Of a stretch of DNA of 35,833 nucleotides, positions 1-7,217 are shown piece by piece; the first letter of the stretch is position 1, and every line of letters starts with the position of its first letter. The DNA is from Chitinophagaceae bacterium (GTDB lineage: Bacteria; Bacteroidota; Bacteroidia; Chitinophagales; Chitinophagaceae), in assembly GCA_016786745.1 (NCBI GenBank), contig JAEUVS010000001.1, forward strand, positions 1 through 35,833. The letters are read 5' to 3'. Under the pieces are notes generated by a model, which saw only the letters and a list, made by a program, of their open reading frames with translations, did no database searches and was not told where the DNA came from. The position numbers were made by a program, and so were the translations under genes.

Positions 1-962
1 TCCCTGCTGTATTCTTCGTAAACGGGTGTAAATTTTTTCTCTCTTTCGTTGAAGCGCATCAATACATTCAACCCGGCTATCCAGATGGAGCCGTTGGATT
101 GTTGCATCGATTTCTCAACCGAATAGTTTTTCATGATCCAGTTCGGATACAGATCCTGGTTTTCGAGAATTACTTTGCCTGTTGAAATGTCGAAGCCACT
201 CATCAACGGTATTCCGTTCGGGTTGGGAGTGGTGAACCAGAAACGTGATTGACTATCTATTAAAAGGTTTAAAAACTGGGTGGGCGCCGCATATTTGTTA
301 ATGAACGCGATGTTCTCTGCATTGTTACCCCGGTAGCTCAGTTCGCGTGTTCTTTTGTTATATACGCACATGCCGCTATCGGTAGCGAGCCATAATCGTT
401 GCGAAGATTTGTCTTCCGCTAAAGAAGTGACCTTCCAGTTCGTTGGGACCGGGAACTTATTATTCGCGGAAGAAAATTCGTTTTTAGCAGCATCGTAGGT
501 TGTTACTTCGTGCCCGTAGATAATAAAGAGGATATTCCCATCGCTATCTTCAGTTAATCGACGTGGTAATTTGATGGTGCGTTCATCTTTAACCTTTAAA
601 ATCGCGGGGGTGAACGTAAACCTGCGTGTATCGAAAATACCGAGCTGTCCATTTCCCAGCACGATCCAGAGATTTGCTTTGCTGTCGTAGAACAGGTGGT
701 CAATGTAATTGTCTGGCAGTGAACTTTTGTTGTCGAGGCTGCGTCGAAAGGTGATAAACCGGTGCCCGTCGAAACGTTGGAGGCCGTTAATCGTTCCGAT
801 CCATATATATCCCTGTCTATCCTGCACTACGGTATTCGCATTATAAGCCGCAAGTCCGTTATTCAGGTTATAGTGCGCAAAAGGATAAGGTTTATCGGAC
901 TGGGACAGGATAGAGAGGGCAAAACTCAGGAGCAGCAGGGTCAGAGCCAGGGACTTTTGCAC
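1..962 (-). CDS. Two-component-regulator propeller protein, N-terminal part (cut by window edge)
   Basis: An open frame runs on the minus strand from a GTG at 962 to the window edge, about 320 codons with no stop. An in-frame TAA at 974-972 rules out a longer start, and I see no in-frame ATG near the N-terminus. The protein begins with a hydrophobic signal peptide (VQKSLALTLLLLSFALSILS) and then shows reg_prop-type propeller blades, for example VVQDRQGYIWIGTINGLQRF and later SKANLWIVLGNGQLGIF. Such periplasmic beta-propellers normally sit in front of a membrane segment and a histidine kinase (hybrid HTCS type) or an HTH/LytTR output domain. That part lies outside the window, so the output type cannot be told. 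The role as a sensor is inferred from the family. The divergent neighbour at 1119 shares the upstream region. Confidence 0.85.
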   Translation of the reverse strand, partial: MQKSLALTLLLLSFALSILSQSDKPYPFAHYNLNNGLAAYNANTVVQDRQGYIWIGTINGLQRFDGHRFITFRRSLDNKSSLPDNYIDHLFYDSKANLWIVLGNGQLGIFDTRRFTFTPAILKVKDERTIKLPRRLTEDSDGNILFIIYGHEVTTYDAAKNEFSSANNKFPVPTNWKVTSLAEDKSSQRLWLATDSGMCVYNKRTRELSYRGNNAENIAFINKYAAPTQFLNLLIDSQSRFWFTTPNPNGIPLMSGFDISTGKVILENQDLYPNWIMKNYSVEKSMQQSNGSIWIAGLNVLMRFNEREKKFTPVYEEYSR

Positions 963-1034
963 AATATGGGTTTACTCAAATTTAGCTAATTCCTCAATTC
1001 ATGTATTCATCCCTTCAACTCATACACGATGCAC

Positions 1035-1065
1035 TTTCCTTATGAGAAAAGGCTGTTCATATTTG
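1035..1065 (+). promoter_or_regulatory. Candidate Bacteroidota-type promoter for the 1119 gene
   Basis: TTTC at 1035-1038 and CATATTTG at 1058-1065 are 19 bases apart. This resembles the Bacteroidota consensus TTTG-N19-21-TAnnTTTG, with 3 of 4 and 7 of 8 matches. It would place a transcript start near 1072, about 45 bases before the ATG at 1119. It was found by eye only. Confidence 0.3.
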
Positions 1066-1118
1066 TGCCCAAATTTTCATCACCAAAAAATCAAAAGGAA
1101 ACATCTAAAACAAGAAAC

Positions 1119-1913
1119 ATGAAAAAGTTATCAATTATCGCAGTGTCCGGTTTTCTGTTGGTTTCATTCGTTTACAATGGCGAAAGCAGCAAAAAAGGAT
1201 TTCTGAAAGGTGAGGAGGTAAAAATACACGACGGAAAGGGTTGGACGTGGGCGCAGGTGAATAAAAAAGGCGAACCGGAAAAGATAGGATTCAGCATGTC
1301 GGACGCAGCTTTGAACAGCGTTCCGGTACCAGCCGGCAAACATACCGGCGGTGGTCACGATGCGCATGCGGGTCACGAATACTGGGTAGCGAAGTTTAAT
1401 CCCATCGCACATACCATCATTCCTTTCAACTTCGTGTTACTTAACTGGAACCCTTACGGCCATCCGCCAGAAAATATTTATGACAAACCACATTTTGATT
1501 TTCATTTCTATTCACAAACTCCTGATGAAGTAATGGCTATCGGCCCTTATGAAGTGGATAGTTTGAAATTCAACAATGTTCCCGGTCAGGATTATTTCCC
1601 GGCAAAGTATGTTAACACCAATCACAGCCTTCCACAGATGGGCGCCCACTGGATTGACGTTACGTCGCCAGAACTCAGTGGCAAACCGTTTACTGAAACT
1701 TTCATCTATGGATCGTTTGATGGCAAGGTTACATTTTATGAACCAATGATCACACTCGACTTTCTAAAGAACCAGTCAAGCTACGAACGTAGTATTCCCG
1801 TTCCTGCAAAATTCCAGGAAACAGGCTGGTATCCCACTGTAATGAGAATTGTTAAGCACGATGGTCAAACCGACGTTGTACTCGACAAGTTCGTTTACAG
1901 AACAAAGTCATAG
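1119..1913 (+). CDS. Exported TTHB210-like (DUF5602-type) protein
   Basis: 264 residues from ATG 1119. A longer frame from 1029 exists, but the chosen start gives a clean signal peptide (MKKLSIIAVSGFLLVSFVYN), so the protein is probably exported. After a short spacer there is a His-rich stretch at residues 75-87 (HTGGGHDAHAGHE), and then FNPIAHTIIPFNFVLLNWNP and the motif HFDFHFY with His125 and His129. The arrangement resembles the TTHB210-like/DUF5602 family, whose biochemical role I do not know. Clustered histidines suggest metal binding, which is inference. The small cupin-like gene follows 33 bases downstream and probably shares the transcript, which ends at the hairpin at 2272. Confidence 0.7.
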   Translation: MKKLSIIAVSGFLLVSFVYNGESSKKGFLKGEEVKIHDGKGWTWAQVNKKGEPEKIGFSMSDAALNSVPVPAGKHTGGGHDAHAGHEYWVAKFNPIAHTIIPFNFVLLNWNPYGHPPENIYDKPHFDFHFYSQTPDEVMAIGPYEVDSLKFNNVPGQDYFPAKYVNTNHSLPQMGAHWIDVTSPELSGKPFTETFIYGSFDGKVTFYEPMITLDFLKNQSSYERSIPVPAKFQETGWYPTVMRIVKHDGQTDVVLDKFVYRTKS

Positions 1914-1946
1914 TTCAATCATACTCACATAAAAAAACCAGTTAAC

Positions 1947-2237
1947 ATGCAATCGTTACTAAAACCAGGAAATGAAGCGCGCGAATGGGTTGCACCTGTT
2001 AACTCTTACGAAAGACAGGATGCAGAGAGCGCGATCGAAAACAATAACCACGAAGGATCAATAATAATCAAAGAGGGTGAGGGGGTATACTATGTTAGAT
2101 ACAACATCATCCTTGCAAAGGCAGGCGATGTGTTCTTTATGCCGAGGATGGTACCGGAAAATTTCAACCTCGAGACAGACAAGGTTATTCCTTTCACAAC
2201 GTTCGCAGGAGCATTTGATTCTGTATCGCTTCAATAA
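1947..2237 (+). CDS. Small cupin-like protein lacking metal histidines
   Basis: 96 residues, starting at ATG 1947. The middle and C-terminal half reads like the second half of a cupin: a strand, then AKAGDVFFMPRMVPENFNLE, matching the cupin pattern GDxxxxPxxxxHxxxN. The usual metal histidine is replaced by Glu (VPENF). No signal peptide is visible, although the gene before it encodes an exported protein. The length is at the bottom of the range for one cupin barrel, so this could be a minimal non-metal cupin or a shortened remnant. The spacing (33 bases) and shared terminator suggest co-transcription with 1119-1913. Function unknown. Confidence 0.6.
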   Translation: MQSLLKPGNEAREWVAPVNSYERQDAESAIENNNHEGSIIIKEGEGVYYVRYNIILAKAGDVFFMPRMVPENFNLETDKVIPFTTFAGAFDSVSLQ

Positions 2238-2271
2238 GAAATCTCCGGCTTCTTATTTTTAGATAATCAAA

Positions 2272-2299
2272 CTGCAGGATAATATCTTGCAGGTTTTTT
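2272..2299 (+). terminator. Rho-independent terminator
   Basis: CTGCAGGATA and TATCTTGCAG form a near-perfect inverted repeat (one G-T pair), immediately followed by GTTTTTT. It ends the 1119-2237 transcript. Confidence 0.75.
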
Positions 2300-2303
2300 C
2301 TTT

Positions 2304-2325
2304 GTCCCGAGCGAAGCGAGGGATC
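2304..2325. repeat. Short dispersed intergenic repeat (CCCGAGCGAAGCGAGGGAT type)
   Basis: The GC-rich intergenic string TCCCGAGCGAAGCGAGGGAT has TCCC/GGGA ends that can pair. The related core TCATCCCGA and end GAGGGATCT recur at 7117-7204. Such strings are common dispersed intergenic repeats, and I know no function for them. Confidence 0.5.
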
Positions 2326-2333
2326 AGCCTCAC

Positions 2334-3197
2334 ATGAATTCCAGCGAACACATAAAGGGATTAGTTGCGATCAACATCGCTGCGGTAATATTCGGCAGCG
2401 CCGCACTTTACGGAAAACTTAATGTGTCGCCACTTTGGATTGTAGCCGTTCGTGCGGTGTTTGCTTCGATTGCATTATTTGCAGTCCGCTCCATCAGGAA
2501 AGAAAGTCAAACGTCAGCAGCCAATTCACGACTCACGCCTCACGCCTCTCGACTCATTTTAACCGGTGGCATTCTCTCGCTGCACTGGCTCACATTTTTT
2601 TATTCGGTTCAGCTTTCGGGTGTTGCGATAGCAACGTTAACGTTCGCGGCATTTCCATTGTTTACGCTGATCCTCGAAGCGGTAATGCACCGCAAGCACC
2701 TTACGGCTACGAACATCGGGGCCGGCGTGCTGATTATTGTGGCCGTTGCACTTTTGGTGCGAATCGATAAAGGCGCCCCGGCAATTGTATGGGGAGCTGT
2801 TCTGGGTCTTTTATCGGCCGTGCTTTTCGCCCTCTTCGGCGTTATCAGCAAAACCCTTACTACCAGGTTGACTACGATCAGCGTATCGTTCTACCAAAAC
2901 ATTATCGTGTTTGTTTTGCTGCTGCCCTTTTTGCCCTTCTCAGCGCCCCTGCCCGATGAGCCGATAGAGTGGTTATTCCTTGCCCTGCTGGGGATTATAA
3001 CAACGGCGCTTATGCACCAGTTGTATCTCTATGCTTTGAAGAGATTAAGCGCCAGCACGTGCAGTGGCTTCGTTGCCCTGGAACCGGTATATGCCATATT
3101 GTTTGCTGCGCTCTTCTTTGCGGAGCCTGTTACAGCTACGGTAATCATAAGCGGTGTGTTGATATTTGTCGCTTCTTTTTTGATCCTTAAGTTGTAA
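2334..3197 (+). CDS. EamA/DMT-family transporter
   Basis: 287 residues with about ten hydrophobic segments arranged as two EamA halves (roughly 10-150 and 155-287), the usual layout and length for drug/metabolite exporters of the inner membrane. The second half carries the typical ALEPVYA motif near residue 245 (FVALEPVYAILFAALFFAEP). The substrate cannot be told. Start ATG 2334 lies 34 bases after the terminator of the previous unit. The loop between the second and third membrane segments (around residues 59-73) contains an odd polar insert, NSRLTPHASR, encoded by the repeat-like sequence at 2534-2552. Confidence 0.88.
   Translation: MNSSEHIKGLVAINIAAVIFGSAALYGKLNVSPLWIVAVRAVFASIALFAVRSIRKESQTSAANSRLTPHASRLILTGGILSLHWLTFFYSVQLSGVAIATLTFAAFPLFTLILEAVMHRKHLTATNIGAGVLIIVAVALLVRIDKGAPAIVWGAVLGLLSAVLFALFGVISKTLTTRLTTISVSFYQNIIVFVLLLPFLPFSAPLPDEPIEWLFLALLGIITTALMHQLYLYALKRLSASTCSGFVALEPVYAILFAALFFAEPVTATVIISGVLIFVASFLILKL
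2534..2552. repeat. CACGCCTCACGCCTC short repeat inside the EamA gene
   Basis: CACGCCTCACGCCTCTCGA is part of a TCACGxCTCACGCC run at 2526-2552. Its last 18 bases match 17 of 18 bases at 27064-27081, between two convergent genes. Inside the EamA gene it is translated in frame into a cytoplasmic or periplasmic loop without breaking the frame. Confidence 0.5.
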
Positions 3198-3348
3198 ATT
3201 CATTTGATCGCATTAAAATATCATTAATTCATCCTTTGCATGATTTGTTCATATAATTTTACTATTCCATAACACCACTATCCTCCTCAATTCATATTCC
3301 CTGAAAACTTACTGACTAAAGGCTCCGAATCTTAAACTAATACAGGGA

Positions 3349-6300
3349 ATGAAAACATTTTTACTCCAGGCCTTATTCGTTTTATGCGTAACTAATTTGT
3401 GCCTTGCTCAGAACGTATTTAATCCTTCTGATCCGATTACGAGATACAACAAAAGCGCAGCACTTGGCTCTTCGACAAACCCAAACCCTGCAAAAAAGGG
3501 TCTGCAGAAATGGGTGAGTACACCTACGAATGGAATCAGCACAGGTAGTGGATTTAATGCTACTTCGTATAAGCAGTACTTTCTGAATTACAACGGCTCT
3601 GTGCCGCTGGCGTTCAGAATAAAATTTCCGCGCACCTATACCACCAATACCACTGCTAAATTTCCTGCAATGGTGTTTCTTCATGGTGCCGGTGAAGTAG
3701 GCTGTCCTACTAATGGAGGCATTTACAATAACGAGAAGCAACTGTGGCTCGGCGGCAGCCTGTTCCAGGACAGGGTGAATAGTGGCGAGTTCGACGGGTT
3801 CCTTATCTACCCGCAGTTAGTGAACGCTACAGAATGCTGGGGCTCCTGGCTTACTGCATCGACCACCCTTTACACCGGGATTATTTCTATGATCGACTCT
3901 CTTGGGAAATATGCAAGGCTCGACATAGACAGGATCCTTGTAGATGGTTTGTCGGGTGGAGGATATGGCGCCTGGCGTTTTGCGGACATCTATCCAACGC
4001 GCATCACAAAAATTGCTCCTTCAGCTGCTGCTGGCAGCACCACAAACCGCATGAACTTTGTTCACATTCCAATCTGGTTCGCTACTGGCGGTAAGGATCC
4101 CGATCCATCACCCGCGCAAGCCGATTATGCATTGAACAGGATGAAAGAAATCGGCGCCGACATACGGTACACGCGATATCCCGATCTCGGTCACTCGGTA
4201 TGGTATAACCATTGGCGCGAACCTGATTTTGTAGCATTCATGAACGACAACCACAAAGCAAACCCGCTTGTTTTTTTCCAGCGTTATGAATTTTGCGGAA
4301 CGCAGGCGATAAATACAAAAATCGGTATCACTCCGGGGTTCTATGAATATGAATGGCAGAAAGACAATGTGACTATTGCAAGAAGAACAGGAAGCACCAA
4401 TACAATTGTAGTCAGCGCCCCGATCATTTCATATACAGGAAATGAAATTACTGTCCGGCAATTCGGTACTTATCGCGTTCGGTTTAGAAGAACTTCGGGA
4501 TCTGCATGGTCGGCATGGTCGCCCAAGCCCGCAGTAATTAAAGAAAAGAGCACGAGCACACCTTCTGCACCGATAGCAATTAACGGGGCGAAAAGTAAAG
4601 TGCTTCCCTCCGTTGATGGCAGCACAACTGTGCCACTCGCCGTTACATCAGGTTTCACAGGATATCAGTGGGTTCGTGTCAGCGACAACGCTGTGGTGAG
4701 CACTACAAATACTTACAACGCTCCTGTTGGTGTTTATAAGGCACGCTATAACGATCAGTTTGGATGTGCGAATGGATTCAGCCCGAACTTTACAGTTGTA
4801 AACGCTAACGGCACTCCTAAACCAGCTGGAGCAACCGCTTTAACAGTAACAACAGTTTCTTCGACATCCGTCAGATTAAACTGGACGCAGGGTTCTAACG
4901 AAACAGGCTTCGAAGTGTTCCGTGCAACTTCATCGGGTGGACCATATACCTTTATTACACGTTTGGCAACTAATGCCACAACATATACTGATGCCGGTCT
5001 CAATTCCACGCTCACTTATTACTATGTTGTACGCGCGGTAAATGAAACCGGTGCCGCAGCAAACAGTAACCAGGCGAGCGCAGACGGAGGTAACGTGGCC
5101 CCTGTGATTGGCGCACTGGCGGGCTTCCATGTTAAAACAGATGCAAGCTTCCAGGAAAATTTCACAGTAACAGATCCAGGCGATGTTGTTACGGTAACAA
5201 TCCCGAATAAACCAGCATTTGTTACAGTAGCGGGCACAGGTGGCGCTAATTACAGAATTACGGCCGCGCCAACTATTAACGATATTGGATTTAAAGACAT
5301 TACTGTTGTAGCCACAGACAGCAAAGGAAAACAAGTACAGCAAACAATCACTATCCACGTTACTGATAAAAATGTACGTTCGGCATATGTTAACCTTGGC
5401 GCATCGGGCAAAACTGCTCCTGCTCCCTGGAACAACTGGCTCGGCAACCGCGCTGCAAACAGCGTTATCAGCAATATTCTCGATGAAAATAACGCTGCAA
5501 CAACTTTTGATGTAACTACCGTGTCTGCATGGACAACTACAACAAACCTGGGTCACATTACCGGCAATAACGCAGGTGTTGTTCCCGACGCAGTGCTGCA
5601 AAGCGGCATCGCGGATAACGGTGGAGCGAAAACAATTCGCTTCTCAGGATTAAATACCGGCATGCGTTATAACCTTGTGTTTATTGGCAGTAAAAACGAA
5701 GGACTTGTTGCTACCACATCTTATGTTACAGGTTCGCAGAGCGCCGTAATGGATGCGCGTTATAACACATACAGAACAGCGAATCTTAACAACCTTACCC
5801 CGGACGCATCCGGTAATATAACAGTAACGGCTACCCGAACAGGTGGTTCCACTTACAGCTACCTGAATGGTATTGTGATTGAAGAATATGCGTCGTCGCT
5901 TACCATGCCTGCTCCGGCCAACCTGTTCGCTGAACCTGTTGATAGAACAACTATTCAGCTTATATGGTCCGACCGCACAAATAATGAAGCAGCGGCAGGA
6001 GGTTATGAATTGCAGAGAGCAACAAACGCAGCGTTCTCTTCGGGCCTTGCAACAATTTCATTGGCGGGTAATACAACCAGTTACAAGAATACCGGGCTGG
6101 CGGCAAACACGAGATATTACTATCGTGTGCGGGCAAAGAACGGCAGTTCGTTCTCCGCTTACAGCAACGCGGCATCAACTATAACAGCGAGTTCGGTCGT
6201 TTCTATCAATTTCAACATGAACGTGCCAAATGCAGCGTCACCCTGGAATAACATGGCAATATCGCCGCTGTCTGCATTCACAAAAACCGGTTTAAAAAAT

Positions 6301-7056
6301 CAGTCGGGTACTACTACCTCGATGGGTATTACGCTTGTTCAGCCATTCAACGGTGAGTTCAATGCGGGTAAGAATACCGGCAATAACTCAGGAGTAGTTC
6401 CTGACCTCGTGTTGCAGTCGAACTTCTGGCTCGATAACGGGCAAATTTCTTCGTTCAGAATAACCGGGTTGAATACTGCGAGAAAATACCGCTTCGGGTT
6501 TGTAGGCAGCTCCAGTTTGAATGGATGGTTTGTGGGCGATTATACTGCCAAGTACACCATTGGCTCCCGTTCAGTTTATCTTAACTCCTGGGAAAACTCT
6601 GCAAGAATTGTTCATATCGGCGATGTTTCACCAGACGGTTCAGGAAATGTACTGATCAACTTCTCGACTACCGCTGATGCAGATTGGGGATTCAATGCCG
6701 GTGTGATTGTGTATGAATACACTGACGGTACAGGCGGTGTTGTATTGAATTCTCAACTCGACAGCGCATCGAACCTGGATGATGAATTGTATAAGGTGAA
6801 GATTTACCCGAATCCGTTCAGGGATTATGTTGCATTCGACATCAACAATACATCAAATGCAAACAGGGTTACTGCCGAACTGTACGATCTTACGGGTCGC
6901 CTTGCATTAAGGCAGGAGTTTGATTATATGTCGACTGGTTTCAATACGATTCTTGTTAAAACATCAGGTGTTAATATGCCGGTGGGCATGTATGTGATGA
7001 GTGTGAAGGTTAACGGCAAGCCTGTTGCCGTTCGGCAGGTGTATAAACAGTTCTGA
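3349..7056 (+). CDS. Large secreted alpha/beta-hydrolase (esterase) with FN3 domains and T9SS sorting tail
   Basis: 1235 residues with a signal peptide (MKTFLLQALFVLCVTNLCLA). An esterase/PHB-depolymerase-like alpha/beta hydrolase occupies about 80-300: oxyanion region VFLHGAG near 109, nucleophile elbow GLSGG with Ser202, likely Asp250 (GGKD) and His282 (GHSVW). Then come Ig-like segments (310-490), an FN3 domain (492-580), a cadherin/Ig-like domain (584-673), a beta module (678-847), a second FN3 (855-945), a second copy of the beta module (950-1124) and a Por-secretion tail (about 1150-1235, KIYPNPFRDYV ... YDLTGRLAL). The tail directs export by the type IX system to the cell surface or medium. 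The substrate is probably a polysaccharide ester or polyester, which is inference. The gene is monocistronic, with a strong hairpin at 7076. Confidence 0.88.
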   Translation: MKTFLLQALFVLCVTNLCLAQNVFNPSDPITRYNKSAALGSSTNPNPAKKGLQKWVSTPTNGISTGSGFNATSYKQYFLNYNGSVPLAFRIKFPRTYTTNTTAKFPAMVFLHGAGEVGCPTNGGIYNNEKQLWLGGSLFQDRVNSGEFDGFLIYPQLVNATECWGSWLTASTTLYTGIISMIDSLGKYARLDIDRILVDGLSGGGYGAWRFADIYPTRITKIAPSAAAGSTTNRMNFVHIPIWFATGGKDPDPSPAQADYALNRMKEIGADIRYTRYPDLGHSVWYNHWREPDFVAFMNDNHKANPLVFFQRYEFCGTQAINTKIGITPGFYEYEWQKDNVTIARRTGSTNTIVVSAPIISYTGNEITVRQFGTYRVRFRRTSGSAWSAWSPKPAVIKEKSTSTPSAPIAINGAKSKVLPSVDGSTTVPLAVTSGFTGYQWVRVSDNAVVSTTNTYNAPVGVYKARYNDQFGCANGFSPNFTVVNANGTPKPAGATALTVTTVSSTSVRLNWTQGSNETGFEVFRATSSGGPYTFITRLATNATTYTDAGLNSTLTYYYVVRAVNETGAAANSNQASADGGNVAPVIGALAGFHVKTDASFQENFTVTDPGDVVTVTIPNKPAFVTVAGTGGANYRITAAPTINDIGFKDITVVATDSKGKQVQQTITIHVTDKNVRSAYVNLGASGKTAPAPWNNWLGNRAANSVISNILDENNAATTFDVTTVSAWTTTTNLGHITGNNAGVVPDAVLQSGIADNGGAKTIRFSGLNTGMRYNLVFIGSKNEGLVATTSYVTGSQSAVMDARYNTYRTANLNNLTPDASGNITVTATRTGGSTYSYLNGIVIEEYASSLTMPAPANLFAEPVDRTTIQLIWSDRTNNEAAAGGYELQRATNAAFSSGLATISLAGNTTSYKNTGLAANTRYYYRVRAKNGSSFSAYSNAASTITASSVVSINFNMNVPNAASPWNNMAISPLSAFTKTGLKNQSGTTTSMGITLVQPFNGEFNAGKNTGNNSGVVPDLVLQSNFWLDNGQISSFRITGLNTARKYRFGFVGSSSLNGWFVGDYTAKYTIGSRSVYLNSWENSARIVHIGDVSPDGSGNVLINFSTTADADWGFNAGVIVYEYTDGTGGVVLNSQLDSASNLDDELYKVKIYPNPFRDYVAFDINNTSNANRVTAELYDLTGRLALRQEFDYMSTGFNTILVKTSGVNMPVGMYVMSVKVNGKPVAVRQVYKQF

Positions 7057-7075
7057 TAAGAAATAGGTTAAAATG

Positions 7076-7112
7076 AAAAGCGCCGTAAGCAATTGCCTGC
7101 GGCGCTTTTTTA
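7076..7112. terminator. Strong terminator between convergent genes
   Basis: AAAAGCGCCG (7076-7085) pairs perfectly with CGGCGCTTTT (7100-7109), followed by TTTTTATTTG. The A-run on the other side means it can serve the esterase gene and the convergent PLP-enzyme gene alike. Confidence 0.8.
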
Positions 7113-7148
7113 TTTGTCATCCCGAGCCTTTTTTGTTTGTCATCCCGA
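7105..7148. repeat. Two 21-base direct repeats, period 23, starting a longer CATCCCGA element
   Basis: CTTTTTTATTTGTCATCCCGA (7105-7125) recurs as CTTTTTTGTTTGTCATCCCGA (7128-7148), 20 of 21 bases identical. The second copy continues into a GC-rich stretch with self-complementary GGCCTTCGGCC and ends at GAGGGATCT (about 7196-7204). It looks like an intact dispersed intergenic element next to a stub of a second copy. The first copy begins inside the T-tract of the terminator. Confidence 0.65.
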
Positions 7149-7217
7149 ACCGGCCCCGTTCGGCCTTCGGCCTCAGGGTAAACTCCGGGCCGCGTGAGGG
7201 ATCTGCGGAGAATAAAT

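Noticed and set aside
762..989. 75-residue plus-strand frame
   Set aside because: Antisense to the signal peptide and first blades of the propeller sensor.
4930..5601. 223-residue Cys-rich minus-strand frame
   Set aside because: Lies wholly inside the esterase gene; the composition reflects the antisense of Thr/Ala/Asn codons.
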